From Acidobacteriota bacterium (GTDB lineage Bacteria > Acidobacteriota > Terriglobia > Terriglobales > Acidobacteriaceae): DNA of 64,000 nt. Position 1 is the first letter of the stretch; each line of letters begins with the position of its first letter. Positions 1 through 9,274 of this stretch are shown in pieces. The notes under the pieces are model-generated. The model made no database searches and had not been told where the DNA came from. It saw nothing but the letters and a program-made list of their open reading frames with translations. Location: positions 84,609 through 148,608 of the forward strand of contig JAJYVF010000010.1 of NCBI GenBank assembly GCA_021792135.1, read 5' to 3'. Both the position numbers and the translations under genes were made by a program.

Positions 1-15
1 TCTACCCGTGATGGT

Positions 16-1032
16 ATGGCTGAGATGAACGAGAAGTCCTCGGCAAGTTCACCCGGAACGTCACCTCGTGGCGCGAACCTGACCAGCGCCGCAGCCTCGG
101 GCGGTGTCCAGAGCCTGCCGCCGCGAAAGATCCGGGTCATCGGCGTTCCCCTGGATCTCGGCGCGTCGCGGCGCGGGGTGGATATGGGCCCGTCAGCGGT
201 TCGCGTCGCCGGACTGGAGTCCCGCCTGGAGGCGCTCGGACACGAGGTCCACGACGGCGGCAACATCAGCGTCGCGCTTGCCGAAACCAAGGCCGCCGGC
301 GATCAGAACGCCCGCTACCTGAGGGAGATCACCGAAACCTGCACGCGCGCCGCGGAAATGGTTCTCAAGGCGCTGAGCGAGGCGATGACGCCGGTGATCC
401 TGGGCGGCGATCATTCGGTCGCGGCGGGCAGCGTCTCCGGAGCGGCGGAATTCTACCGCCGGCAGAACCAGAAGATCGGCCTCCTCTGGATCGACGCGCA
501 TGCGGACATTAACACGCCGGCGACTTCGCCCAGCGGCAATGTCCACGGCATGCCGCTCGCGGCATTGCTGGGCCTGGGGCCGGAGCCGCTGTCGAACATT
601 CTCGGCTGGTCGCCCAAAGTGCAGCCGGAAAATACCGTCCTCATCGGGGTGCGCGACATCGATCCCAGCGAGAAGGAGAATATCCGCCGCGCCGGTATCA
701 CCGAGGTCTACACCATGCGCGACATCGACGAGCGCGGCATGAGGGCGGTGATGGAAGAAGCTCTGCGCGCCGCGGGCCGCGGCACCGCGGGCTACCATGT
801 CTCCCTGGACATGGACTGGATCGATCCGGAAGACGCGCCGGGCGTGGGCACGCCGGTTCGCGGAGGGGCAACGTATCGCGAAGCGCACCTGGCCATGGAG
901 ATCATTGCCGATCACGGGCGAATGCTCTCCCTGGAGGTCGTGGAAGTGAATCCGGTCATCGATGAGCACAACCGCACTGCCGATCTGGCCGTGGAACTGA
1001 TCTCATCGGCCTTCGGCAAGAAGATTCTGTAA
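16..1032 (+). CDS. rocF: arginase (ureohydrolase family)
   Basis: Hydrolyses L-arginine to ornithine and urea in the cytoplasm. The binuclear manganese-site motifs of the ureohydrolase family are all visible: GGDHS (Asp132, His133), DAHAD (Asp160, His162, Asp164) and SLDMDWIDP (Asp265, Asp267). The length of about 300 residues after residue 38 is normal; the first ~38 residues are a low-complexity Ser/Ala/Gly extension. The frame is open to the left edge of the window, so the true start may lie upstream. Agmatinase is possible, but the arrangement and the conserved [14 protein letters not shown] segment fit arginase better. Confidence 0.9.
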   Translation: MAEMNEKSSASSPGTSPRGANLTSAAASGGVQSLPPRKIRVIGVPLDLGASRRGVDMGPSAVRVAGLESRLEALGHEVHDGGNISVALAETKAAGDQNARYLREITETCTRAAEMVLKALSEAMTPVILGGDHSVAAGSVSGAAEFYRRQNQKIGLLWIDAHADINTPATSPSGNVHGMPLAALLGLGPEPLSNILGWSPKVQPENTVLIGVRDIDPSEKENIRRAGITEVYTMRDIDERGMRAVMEEALRAAGRGTAGYHVSLDMDWIDPEDAPGVGTPVRGGATYREAHLAMEIIADHGRMLSLEVVEVNPVIDEHNRTADLAVELISSAFGKKIL

Positions 1033-1173
1033 TCGCAGGCGAAACAATCTCAGAATGGCGCCGGAACCCGCTTCAGCCCATCCGGAATCCGGCAGAACCT
1101 CGCGCTGATACGGCAACTCCGCTCCGATTCCGCCCTCGCCCAACTGCGATACCTTGAGAAGAGAGGCTCTTTG

Positions 1174-3171
1174 ATGACTTCTTCGGTCTCCGCTCCTGCT
1201 TCCGGTACTCTCGTCCACTCCTGGAACTCCGCCGATCCGCAGGCCCTCGAAGCCTGGGTCGAGGAACGTCTGCGCCGCCATGGCGAGGCGATCGAAGTTC
1301 TGCTGGCCGCCTCGGCTCCGCGCACGCTCGAAAACACCCTGCGCGCCTACGATGACGCCCTTGCGGAGCTCGCGCTGGCGGGATCCGAGACCGGGCTGCT
1401 GCACAGCGTGCATCCCGAGAAACCGATGCGCGACGCCGCGCAGGGACTGCTGCAGAAGATTTCCCAGGCGGGTGTCGAGCTGGCGCTGAATCGCGGCGTC
1501 TACCAGGCGCTCTCCCAGGTGGACGCGAACGCCGCCGATGCCGCCGCGAAGCACTATCTCGACCGCACGCTGCTCCAGTACCGTCTGGCAGGCGTCGACA
1601 AGGACGATGCCACACGCGCGCGGATCAAAGAGCTGCAGGACAAGGGGACGCTGCTGGGCCTCGGCTTCGCCCGCAATGTGCAGGAGGGAGGGAACACCGT
1701 CGTGATCGAGAACGCGGCGGAGCTGGACGGTCTTCCTCCCGATTTCCTCGAGGCGCACCAGCCCGGCGAGGACGGCAAAATCGTCCTGACTACCGACTTT
1801 CCGGACTATCTGCCGGTGATGACCTTTGCGCGCTCCGGCGATCTGCGCCGCCGCATGTTCCTCGCCTACAACACACGCGCGTTCCCGGCCAATCGTCAGG
1901 TGCTGCTCGATCTGCTTGCCATCCGGCAGGAGATCGCCAGTCTTCTGGGATTCCCGCACTGGGCCGATCTGGCCACGGCCGATCAGATGATGGAGTCGGC
2001 GGCCAACATGCAGGCTTTCCTGGACGACCTGGACGGAGCCAGCAAGGCGGGCGCGGAGAAGGAGTTCGCGATGATCCTGGAGTTTGCGCGGGCCGCGGAA
2101 CCGGGATTTGGCCAGATCGATGCCGCCAGCCGCGGCTATTGGCTGGAGCAATACCGGCGGTCGGCCTTCGCGTTCGATTCGCAGTCAGTGCGGCCGTATT
2201 TCCCGTACGACCGGGTCCAGGCCGGCGTGCTGGCAACCGCAGAGAAGCTGTTCCAGGTAAAGTTCCGCCGGGTTCAGAATCCCGACGTATGGAATGCTTC
2301 GGTGAGCGCCTGGGAAGTCTGGGACGGAACGGAGCTGGTGGGGCGCTTCTATCTCGACATGCATCCGCGCGAGGGCAAGGACAAATGGTTCTCCGCGCAT
2401 CCGCTGGTGCCCGGCATTCTGGGGCGCCAGTTGCCGGAGGCCGCGCTGATCTGCAATTTTCCTGAGCCGAAGGAGGGCAATCCCGGGCTGCTCCAGCACT
2501 CCGATGTGGTGACCTTCTTCCACGAGTTCGGCCATCTGATGCACGCCCTGCTCGGAGGCCGGCAGGCCTGGGCCGGGATCAGCGGCATCGCCACGGAGGG
2601 CGATTTCGTCGAGGTGCCGTCGCAGATGCTGGAGGAGTTCTTCCGCGATCCCCGGCTGCTGGCCAGCTTCGCCCACCACTACGAAAGCGGCGAGCCGATC
2701 CCCTCCGAGCTGGTGCTGAAGATGAACCGTGCCGGAGCCTTCGGGCGCGCGGACTGGGTCCGCACCCAGCTTTTCTACACCACGTATTCGCTCGAAACCC
2801 ATCGCCTCAGTCCTGCCGGGCTCGACCCCGACCAGCTGATGCGCAGCCTCTATGAGCGCTTCCTGCCCTATGCGTGGATCGACGGCAACCGCATGTACGC
2901 GAGCTTTACGCACCTCACCGGCTACTCGTCGAATTACTACACCTACCTCTACGACAAGGTGATCGCGCTGGACTTCTTCAGCCAGTTCCCGCGCCACGCG
3001 CTGCTCGATTCGCCGGTGGCCATGCGCTACCGCCAGGCCGTTCTCGATCCGGGCGGCTCCATGCCCGGGCGCGAGATCGTGCTGCGCTTCCTCGGAAGAA
3101 ACCAGTCGAGCGACGCCTTCACCCGCTGGGTGGGCGAGGAGTTTCAGCCGATGACGGCGGCCTGCGGGTGA
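1174..3171 (+). CDS. M3 family oligopeptidase (thimet/oligopeptidase A-like)
   Basis: A cytoplasmic zinc metallopeptidase that degrades short peptides. The zinc site is intact: HEFGH (His450, Glu451, His454) and the third ligand Glu480 in the family motif DFVEVPSQ. The ~665 aa length matches bacterial M3A enzymes (PrlC/Dcp). There is no signal peptide. ATG at 1174 is preceded by a purine-rich GAGAAGAGAGG; a TTG codon immediately upstream is also possible. It stands alone behind arginase with a 140 bp gap. The exact subfamily (PrlC versus Dcp) cannot be decided by eye. Confidence 0.9.
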   Translation: MTSSVSAPASGTLVHSWNSADPQALEAWVEERLRRHGEAIEVLLAASAPRTLENTLRAYDDALAELALAGSETGLLHSVHPEKPMRDAAQGLLQKISQAGVELALNRGVYQALSQVDANAADAAAKHYLDRTLLQYRLAGVDKDDATRARIKELQDKGTLLGLGFARNVQEGGNTVVIENAAELDGLPPDFLEAHQPGEDGKIVLTTDFPDYLPVMTFARSGDLRRRMFLAYNTRAFPANRQVLLDLLAIRQEIASLLGFPHWADLATADQMMESAANMQAFLDDLDGASKAGAEKEFAMILEFARAAEPGFGQIDAASRGYWLEQYRRSAFAFDSQSVRPYFPYDRVQAGVLATAEKLFQVKFRRVQNPDVWNASVSAWEVWDGTELVGRFYLDMHPREGKDKWFSAHPLVPGILGRQLPEAALICNFPEPKEGNPGLLQHSDVVTFFHEFGHLMHALLGGRQAWAGISGIATEGDFVEVPSQMLEEFFRDPRLLASFAHHYESGEPIPSELVLKMNRAGAFGRADWVRTQLFYTTYSLETHRLSPAGLDPDQLMRSLYERFLPYAWIDGNRMYASFTHLTGYSSNYYTYLYDKVIALDFFSQFPRHALLDSPVAMRYRQAVLDPGGSMPGREIVLRFLGRNQSSDAFTRWVGEEFQPMTAACG

Positions 3172-3311
3172 GAATCTCGGTCGCAGTTCACTGCCATTCC
3201 CTTTCAAATAGGGTTTAGGATGCAATCGATGGCGTTCCTCCCGCCAGCGCTGGCCGCAGCCCGTAAATTTGGTGTGGCCATGCACCAAAAGGGAAGGAGA
3301 TAGGCTGCAGG

Positions 3312-3746
3312 ATGCTCACACAAGCTGAAGCAGACCAACTAATCCAGATGGAAAAGCAATTTGTGCGTCCCCCAGCATCGATCAGCATCCCGCCGGGAGC
3401 AGACGAGACCTATGAGCTTGTGGGCCAGGGAGATCGCGAAAGATTCCAGCTCGATGTGTGGCGAGGTACGCTGCGGCTTTCGAAACTGAAGCTTCAGAAC
3501 AGGGCGCGAAGCGTCGTGGTTCTCGTTCGGCTCGATGTCGATGGTGCACCTCATACGAATCCAGACGGGGAGCAGGTTTCAGGGACCCATCTGCACCTGT
3601 TTCGGGAGGGGTACGACGACAAGTGGGCCTATCCCATAGACTCAGCGAGGTTCACATTGCTGAGCGACCTCGGTGCGACATTTCAGGAATTCTGCGCGTT
3701 CTGTAACATCGTGGCATCTCCACCGTTCCAGGGAATAATCGCATGA
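3312..3746 (+). CDS. small partner protein, DUF6978-like
   Basis: A 144-residue soluble protein of mixed alpha/beta composition with a characteristic GTHLHLFREGYDDKWAYPI segment. From memory this resembles DUF6978 proteins, which occur as the first gene of a two-gene module with DUF1828 proteins. It overlaps the following gene by 4 bp (ATGA), so the two are translationally coupled. The pair sits between unrelated housekeeping genes, as toxin-antitoxin or defence cassettes often do. No catalytic motif is apparent. The family assignment is moderately confident; the biological role is unknown. Confidence 0.6.
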   Translation: MLTQAEADQLIQMEKQFVRPPASISIPPGADETYELVGQGDRERFQLDVWRGTLRLSKLKLQNRARSVVVLVRLDVDGAPHTNPDGEQVSGTHLHLFREGYDDKWAYPIDSARFTLLSDLGATFQEFCAFCNIVASPPFQGIIA

Positions 3747-4516
3747 GCCAAGCCGATTGCCAGAAGATGATCGATGATTATGTAGCTTGGCTTCGTCGGG
3801 GGCTCTCGATCGAGGAAGTCGGCGGAGTCTGCGAGCTAACGACACCATTTCTGGACAGGCATAACGATCACCTCCAGGTATACGCAATCAGAAGGAACGG
3901 CAGTGTTACGCTTTCCGATGACGGCTTTGTCCTTTCTGATCTGCGAACAAGCGGGCTCGATGTCGATACGCCGAAGAGAAAAGCCGTTCTTGAAAGCATA
4001 TTGAATGGTCTGGGCGTTCGAGCAGAAAACCAGCAGTTGGTAGTCGAAGCGTCACCAGCTAATCTGGGGCAGCGTTTACACTCGCTGGTTCAGGCGATGC
4101 TGGCCGTAAACGATATGTTCGTAATGGCTCAACCCCGCGTCGCGGGATTTTTCTTTGAAGATGTTCGCAGCTTTCTCGACAGCCATAATGTTCGCTACAC
4201 TCCCCGGGTGAAACTTGCAGGCAAGAGCGGTTATGACCATGGCATCGATTTTTTGATTCCGAAATCTCAAAAGCGACCGGAGCGTATCCTGCAGGCAATC
4301 GCTGCGCCAAAGAAGGACAACATATTCGCGTATCTGTGGATGTTGAGCGACACGCGTGCCGCACGCCGCGATGGAACCGAGCCTGAAGCATACGCATTCC
4401 TGAATGATCAGGAGCAGCCAGTAGGAGGCGACGTAACCGAAGCCCTCGCGGCCTATCGCGTAATCCCCGCTCTTTGGTCGCGCCGTGGCGATTATGTGGA
4501 TGCATTAGCTGCGTAA
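3743..4516 (+). CDS. DUF1828/DUF1829-domain protein
   Basis: A 257-residue protein. The N-terminal ~100 residues, including FLDRHNDHLQVYAIR and a TLSDDGFVLSDLRTSG strand-turn segment, fit DUF1828. The C-terminal half, with its YDHGIDFLIPKS motif and RPERILQAI, fits DUF1829. Such proteins are seen in phages and genomic islands with a small upstream partner, here the overlapping gene ending at 3746. There is no signal peptide or membrane segment. The conserved acidic/basic pattern (Asp in the GIDFL motif) recalls nuclease-fold proteins, but this is only a suggestion. Codon use is less GC-biased than in the neighbours, consistent with transfer. Confidence 0.6.
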   Translation: MSQADCQKMIDDYVAWLRRGLSIEEVGGVCELTTPFLDRHNDHLQVYAIRRNGSVTLSDDGFVLSDLRTSGLDVDTPKRKAVLESILNGLGVRAENQQLVVEASPANLGQRLHSLVQAMLAVNDMFVMAQPRVAGFFFEDVRSFLDSHNVRYTPRVKLAGKSGYDHGIDFLIPKSQKRPERILQAIAAPKKDNIFAYLWMLSDTRAARRDGTEPEAYAFLNDQEQPVGGDVTEALAAYRVIPALWSRRGDYVDALAA

Positions 4517-4530
4517 GGGGATTTGTATCA

Positions 4531-5793
4531 ATGGCACGTGTTCGACTGATTGTTCTTCTTCTCTTCTGCGCGTCTGGTCTCATACACGCCCAAAGCGATC
4601 CGATCATCACCGTCCATCATGGGCCCAACGCGCCCGAGCAGGCGGCGAAGCATTATGTCGTCATGGTTTCCCTCAACGGCTTCCGCTACGACTACGCGAA
4701 GAAATATGGTGCGGAGCACCTGCTGGCGATGGCTGCTCACGGAGCCAGCGTTCCCGAAGGGATGATTCCGGCTTACCCGTCGCTGACCTTTCCCAATCAC
4801 TACACGCTGGTGACCGGGCTCTATCCGGAGCACCACGGCATTGTGGGCAATCAGTTCTACGATCCGGCGCGCAAAGAGCGCTATTCCTACATCGACCCGA
4901 AGACCAGCAGGGACGGCTCCTGGTATGGCGGAACGCCTTTGTGGTCGCTCGCAGAAAAGCAGGGAATGCGTACCGCATGCTTCTTCTGGCCGGGATCGGA
5001 GGCTGAGATCGCCGGCGAGCGGCCGACATATTATCTGCACTACAACGAGACCATCCCGGAGGAGAAGCGCGTCGAGCAGGTAATCGCCTGGCTCAAGCTG
5101 CCGCCCGAGGAGCGGCCGCACTTCATCACGCTCTACGACTCCGAGGTCGATCATGCCGGACACGAATTCGGCCCCGACAGTCCCCGGACGGCCGCAGCCG
5201 TCAGGCACGCCGACGACCTGGTGGGCACGCTGGAGAAGGATCTGAACGTCCTGCATCTGCCCGTCGACCTGATCGTCGTTTCCGATCACGGTATGGAGCG
5301 GATCGAGGGCGGCTGGATCGACCTCGATCAGTACGCCCCGTTCGAAAATTTCGTCACAGCGGGCACGTTTCTCTACGCCCCCTCGGAGCAGGCCGCGAAC
5401 ACGGCGTACCAGAAGCTCAAAGCGGCGGACGCGGCTTTCATGGTGTACCGGCGCAGCAATGTTCCGGCGGAGCTGCACTTTGATGACAATCCACGCGAGG
5501 GCGATCCGGTGATTGTGGCGCGTGGTCCGTATGCCATCCGCGCGCATGCGCCGCCGCCGGAAGGGGAGGATCGCGCGCCTGCGGTGGGGAATCACGGATT
5601 CGATCCCTTCATGATCCCCAATATGAAAGCGATCTTCTATGCCGAGGGCCCGGATATCCGCGCCGGCGTCAGGCTGCAGCCGTTTGAGAACGTCAATGTG
5701 TATCCGCTGGTGGTAAAAATCCTCGGGCTGAAGAGCCCTTCCGTGGACGGGGACGAGAACGTGCTCTCCGGCATTCTCGTCGCCGGCCACTAA
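4531..5793 (+). CDS. secreted nucleotide pyrophosphatase/phosphodiesterase (ENPP-type, alkaline phosphatase superfamily)
   Basis: A 420-aa exported phosphodiesterase. A cleavable signal peptide (MARVRLIVLLLFCASGLIHA, cut after Ala) is followed by the ENPP core. The nucleophile Thr lies in YPSLTFPNHYTLVTG, metal ligands in DSEVDHAGHEFGP and VVSDHGM, and a final His in GNHGFDP. This is the standard two-zinc set for hydrolysis of nucleotide or phospholipid phosphodiesters. The start at 4531 was chosen because AAGGGG lies 10 nt upstream and an earlier in-frame start would overlap the preceding gene and remove the signal peptide. The physiological substrate is not evident. Confidence 0.85.
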   Translation: MARVRLIVLLLFCASGLIHAQSDPIITVHHGPNAPEQAAKHYVVMVSLNGFRYDYAKKYGAEHLLAMAAHGASVPEGMIPAYPSLTFPNHYTLVTGLYPEHHGIVGNQFYDPARKERYSYIDPKTSRDGSWYGGTPLWSLAEKQGMRTACFFWPGSEAEIAGERPTYYLHYNETIPEEKRVEQVIAWLKLPPEERPHFITLYDSEVDHAGHEFGPDSPRTAAAVRHADDLVGTLEKDLNVLHLPVDLIVVSDHGMERIEGGWIDLDQYAPFENFVTAGTFLYAPSEQAANTAYQKLKAADAAFMVYRRSNVPAELHFDDNPREGDPVIVARGPYAIRAHAPPPEGEDRAPAVGNHGFDPFMIPNMKAIFYAEGPDIRAGVRLQPFENVNVYPLVVKILGLKSPSVDGDENVLSGILVAGH

Positions 5794-5799
5794 CTGCAC

Positions 5800-6981
5800 T
5801 CAGCCGTTAAACGTCGCCTGAGCTGCCGTTACACCCCGAGGCTCGCCGCGCAGAAACGTCTCGACCAGTTCGTTCTTCGCAGAGAAGACAGCGATGTCGG
5901 CGGAGCGTCCGGGGGCCAGAGAACCGACCTCACCCTCCAGCCCGATCATGCGCGCCGGATTGCGCGTCGCCAGCGGAATCACGTCGGCGAGAGGCGCTCC
6001 GGTGAACGCGGCGAAATTGCGCACAGCACGTTCGAGCGTGAGCGTGCTGCCGGCCAGCGTGTCTTCGCCGGTGATGCAGCGGCCGTCCTTCACGCGAACC
6101 TCGACTTCTCCGAGGTGATAGGTCCCGTCCGGCATGCCGGTGGCGGACATGGCATCGGTCACCAGCAGAGCGCGATCCTTCCCCTTGGCCTTCCAGAAGA
6201 GGCGAACCGCGGCGGGATCGACGTGCAGCCCGTCGCAGATCATCTCCGCGTAGAGATTGTCGTTGGTCAGCACTTCTCCCAGAATCCCAGGCTCGCGATG
6301 GTCGAAGGCGCGCATGGCGTTGAAAGTATGGGTCGCGGTCACACCGCCGGCCCGTACTCCGGCCTGGGCCTCCGCGGCCACTGCGTTGCTGTGGCCGAGG
6401 CTGACGCGCACTCCCAGAGTCGTGGCATGGGCGATGGTTTCCAGCGCGCCCGGCAGTTCCGGCGCAATGGTCATCAGGCGGATCTTGCCTTCCGCGGCCT
6501 GCCATAAACGGTCGAAAGCCGCGACCGACGGTGTTTGCAGCTGATGCGCGGCATGGGCGCCGCGCTTGTGCGGAGAAAGAAACGGCCCTTCGATATGGAT
6601 GCCATGAGGACGAGCGCCCTCGACCGGGGCGTGCAAAAGCTTCGCCAGGCCGCTGAGCGAGCGCAGCAGGACATCCATGGGCGCGGTCATCGTGGTGGCG
6701 AGATACGCACCCACCCCGCGGCGGGCGAGAAACTCGCCCACGTGGTTCACCACGGAAGCGGTGCCCTCCATGAGGTCGTGTCCGCCGCTGCCATGAATGT
6801 GGACGTCGAAGAGAGCGGGAGCCAGCGTGCAATCGGGCAGTTCAACATGCCGGCCGGCGGGAAGCGGAGCATCCCTGCGGGAAACGATTTCGGCAATCAC
6901 GCCGTCTTCGATGACGACTGCGGGCTGGAGAACAACCCGATCGGGAGTGAAAAGCTGGCTGGCTGTCAGTACGGTGCGCAC
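5800..6981 (-). CDS. nagA: N-acetylglucosamine-6-phosphate deacetylase
   Basis: Removes the acetyl group from GlcNAc-6-phosphate in amino-sugar and peptidoglycan recycling. This amidohydrolase-fold protein (393 aa, normal length) carries the DVHIHG metal motif, HIEGPFLSPHKRGAH, the histidine-bearing VSLGHSNA and THTFNAM segments, GLHVDP, and the catalytic Asp in LLVTDAMSATG. GTG at 6979-6981 is the only start that preserves the N-terminal beta-sandwich. It converges on the phosphodiesterase gene with a 6 bp gap. No other nag gene is adjacent. Confidence 0.92.
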   Translation of the reverse strand: MRTVLTASQLFTPDRVVLQPAVVIEDGVIAEIVSRRDAPLPAGRHVELPDCTLAPALFDVHIHGSGGHDLMEGTASVVNHVGEFLARRGVGAYLATTMTAPMDVLLRSLSGLAKLLHAPVEGARPHGIHIEGPFLSPHKRGAHAAHQLQTPSVAAFDRLWQAAEGKIRLMTIAPELPGALETIAHATTLGVRVSLGHSNAVAAEAQAGVRAGGVTATHTFNAMRAFDHREPGILGEVLTNDNLYAEMICDGLHVDPAAVRLFWKAKGKDRALLVTDAMSATGMPDGTYHLGEVEVRVKDGRCITGEDTLAGSTLTLERAVRNFAAFTGAPLADVIPLATRNPARMIGLEGEVGSLAPGRSADIAVFSAKNELVETFLRGEPRGVTAAQATFNG

Positions 6982-7029
6982 AGAACAGGGTACACCTCGG
7001 GACTTTCGCTGCCGTTCAGGGGGTCAGCT

Positions 7030-7536
7030 TCAGTTCTGCGGGGCAACTGCCGGGCGGGGCACCACGATTCCCTTCGCCTTGTGGGCACCGGGAGCGATGC
7101 GCGCGCGTCCCTGCCGGTGGATCGCGTGCCCCCTTGCCGACTTGCCGGCCGGGATCGGGGCGGAAGACGGTCCCGCGGGGTGCGCCGCGGAGGCGGCTCC
7201 GACTCCCGAGGCAGGCAGATGCAGCACGGGGGCTACGGAAACCGGGGCCGGCGCGATGTGCCTCGAGTGGCTCACGGAACCGGCAACGATCACCGCACCG
7301 ACCAGCAATGTGGAGGCGGTGCCGAGAGCCGGCGCCGAGAACCGCCTCAGCCAGCCGGTGCGCGAGGCAGGGAATGCATTGGTAGCGGAGCCCATCCGCA
7401 TACGCTCGGCCGCCAGGCGAGTCAGAAGCCTGCCTTCCAGGCCGGGTGCGGGTAGAGAGTTGCCGAGGCTGCGCAGGGCAGCGTCAATCCGGTTGTTCAC
7501 ACGGGAATCGGATCCGGGGTCGATCTCAGGCTTCAT
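7030..7536 (-). CDS. putative anti-sigma factor, single-pass membrane protein
   Basis: A 168-aa protein with a short N-terminal cytoplasmic part (residues 1-70, including an amphipathic Leu/Arg-rich helix), one membrane helix (about 72-92, TASTLLVGAVIVAGSV) and a Pro/Ala-rich basic periplasmic tail. Its start overlaps the stop of the upstream ECF sigma gene by 4 bp, the standard arrangement for a sigma/anti-sigma pair. No zinc-binding HxxxCxxC motif is present, so it is not a ZAS-type anti-sigma. The assignment rests mainly on topology and gene order. Confidence 0.6.
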   Translation of the reverse strand: MKPEIDPGSDSRVNNRIDAALRSLGNSLPAPGLEGRLLTRLAAERMRMGSATNAFPASRTGWLRRFSAPALGTASTLLVGAVIVAGSVSHSRHIAPAPVSVAPVLHLPASGVGAASAAHPAGPSSAPIPAGKSARGHAIHRQGRARIAPGAHKAKGIVVPRPAVAPQN

Positions 7537-8111
7537 CGCGTGATCCCTTCTTTCTCGAGCAGAACCGCAAGTTCTCTGCGGGCGCGGAAGATGCGGGAGC
7601 GAATGGAGGACTCGGTGGTGCCGAGCGTGGCCGCGATCTCGGCGGTGCTCAGCTCTTCGACGGCCGACAGCAGCAGCGCCTCCCGCTCGCGGTTCGGGAG
7701 CCGATCCACCAGCGCGAGAATGCGAGCGTGTTCCTCCGTGGAGATTGCAGTGTCGTCCGCGCCGCGTTCGCCGGAGGGCAGCACGCGGGCGTGGTCGGCG
7801 ATGTCCTCGTTCTCCGGGCGCGTTTTGGCGCGGCGCTTCTTGTCGAGGACGATATTCCAGACGATGCGAACCAGCCAGACCCGGTAATCGCGGATTTCCG
7901 AGAGGCGGGATTCGTGCTTCAGGACGCGAAGGAAGGTTTCCTGCACGGCGTCTTCCGCCTCGGCGGCATTGCGCGTGACCGAGAAGGCCACACGATAAAG
8001 GGCCGTCGAGTACTCAGCAACCAGGGCGGCAATCGTCTTGCTGGTGTCCAATGGCTTCGCAACCGGAGCAGGCGCCACCCAGCTGACGAGCTGGCCTTCC
8101 AGGGAATTCAT
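7533..8111 (-). CDS. ECF-type RNA polymerase sigma factor (RpoE-like)
   Basis: A 192-aa alternative sigma factor. Region 2 is recognisable from ALYRVAFSVTRNAAEAEDAVQETFLRVL with the RVWLVRIVWNIVLDKKRR helix. Region 4 is recognisable from LPNREREALLLSAVEELSTAEIAATLG with the recognition helix SSIRSRIFRARREL. GGAGG lies about 9 nt before the ATG. It is followed without a gap by the candidate anti-sigma factor. It probably responds to a cell-envelope or stress signal; the regulon is not visible here. Confidence 0.9.
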   Translation of the reverse strand: MNSLEGQLVSWVAPAPVAKPLDTSKTIAALVAEYSTALYRVAFSVTRNAAEAEDAVQETFLRVLKHESRLSEIRDYRVWLVRIVWNIVLDKKRRAKTRPENEDIADHARVLPSGERGADDTAISTEEHARILALVDRLPNREREALLLSAVEELSTAEIAATLGTTESSIRSRIFRARRELAVLLEKEGITR

Positions 8112-8370
8112 CCTGGCTATCCTCCGGCCGGATTTCGAGGTCCGGCGCAGGTAAATCGCACGTCTGCTCTAAAGACGGAGGATACCGCGTTTTCGCTCCT
8201 GCCGATTTGGGCGTGGCCAAATCACGGGGCTTCCGGGTGTATTTCGTGCTGTGGAGTCTTTCACCAGACTGGCACTAGACTGGCACTGATGCACTCGCCA
8301 GGCAGCCGGGGGCGGCAGAAGACGCGCCGCCTTCGGCGAAGAGCGCGGCATCCGGGCGCCAGGAATTTTC

Positions 8371-9126
8371 ATGCATCGGCAACCCTGGTTCGAACTTCAC
8401 GATCAGCAGTGGTTTCCCGCCCTCTTCCGCGATCTGGTGACGGAGGCGCTGCAAGCCACGTGGAAGACGAACCACACCTATCGGCCTGTCGTCCCGCTGC
8501 TGCGCGAGGCGGTGGAGCGCTCGCGGTCGCGCCGCATCATCGACCTGTGCTCAGGCGGAGGCGGTCCCTGGCCCGCGCTGTACAAGCAGATGGCGGACGG
8601 GCGCCCGCTGGAGGTTCGTCTGACGGATCTCTATCCGAATGCGCGCGTTACGCCGGCCAACGGGCTCAGTATGCACCCGGAGCCGGTGGATGCGCGCTGC
8701 GTTCCGGGGCAGCTGACAGGCTTCCGCACCATGTTTTCCTCCTTCCACCATTTCGATCCGCCCGCAGCCCGGGCGATCCTGGCCGACGCTTTCTCGCGCC
8801 GGGAGGGGATCGCGGTCTTCGAGGCAGCTCGGCGCAGCGCCTGGACGCTTCTGGCGGTCAATGCCGTTCCGCTGCTGGCGCTCAGAGCGGGGCTGGCGGC
8901 GTGGCCCATCCCGGCGAGCCGCATCCTGTGGACCTATCTGCTTCCGGTGGTTCCGGCGGTGCTTTGGATGGATGGCGTGCTGTCGTGCCTGCGCAGCTAC
9001 TCGCTGGCCGATCTGCATGAGCTGACGGAGGGGCTGTCGGCTCCGGATTATGAGTGGCGGATGGGCGAGCAGCGCGGCGGTCCGGTGGCGATCACCTACC
9101 TGATCGGAGGGGCGGTGAACCGCTGA
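8371..9126 (+). CDS. SAM-dependent methyltransferase-like protein with C-terminal membrane helix
   Basis: A 251-aa protein with a class I methyltransferase motif I (RRIIDLCSGGGGPW, residues ~55-68), a motif II-like acidic region (VRLTDLYPN) and SSFHHFDPPAA in the motif IV position. Two hydrophobic stretches (about 155-172 and 186-200) suggest membrane attachment. The substrate is unknown. It is followed by pgsA on the same strand, so a role with lipids is conceivable but not shown. Confidence 0.65.
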   Translation: MHRQPWFELHDQQWFPALFRDLVTEALQATWKTNHTYRPVVPLLREAVERSRSRRIIDLCSGGGGPWPALYKQMADGRPLEVRLTDLYPNARVTPANGLSMHPEPVDARCVPGQLTGFRTMFSSFHHFDPPAARAILADAFSRREGIAVFEAARRSAWTLLAVNAVPLLALRAGLAAWPIPASRILWTYLLPVVPAVLWMDGVLSCLRSYSLADLHELTEGLSAPDYEWRMGEQRGGPVAITYLIGGAVNR

Positions 9127-9274
9127 TCCGGCAACCGCCGCGGCGTCCGCGAAGCGCACCCGATGCGGGCGGGGACGGCGAAAACCGGGGCACTCCCGCT
9201 CGCCTGCGCGGGCAACCTTTGACAATCCGACCGCAGGTTTGCTGGTGCATAATGGCAGCAGGGGCCCTCCCGGT

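Noticed and set aside
1003..2151. 382-aa reading frame antisense to the M3 peptidase
   Set aside because: High-GC antisense shadow; the opposite strand encodes an intact zinc peptidase and this frame has no recognisable domain.
7446..9020. 524-aa frame spanning the sigma factor (antisense) and the methyltransferase (wrong frame)
   Set aside because: It crosses two well supported genes and has Arg/Gly/Ala-biased, non-protein-like composition.
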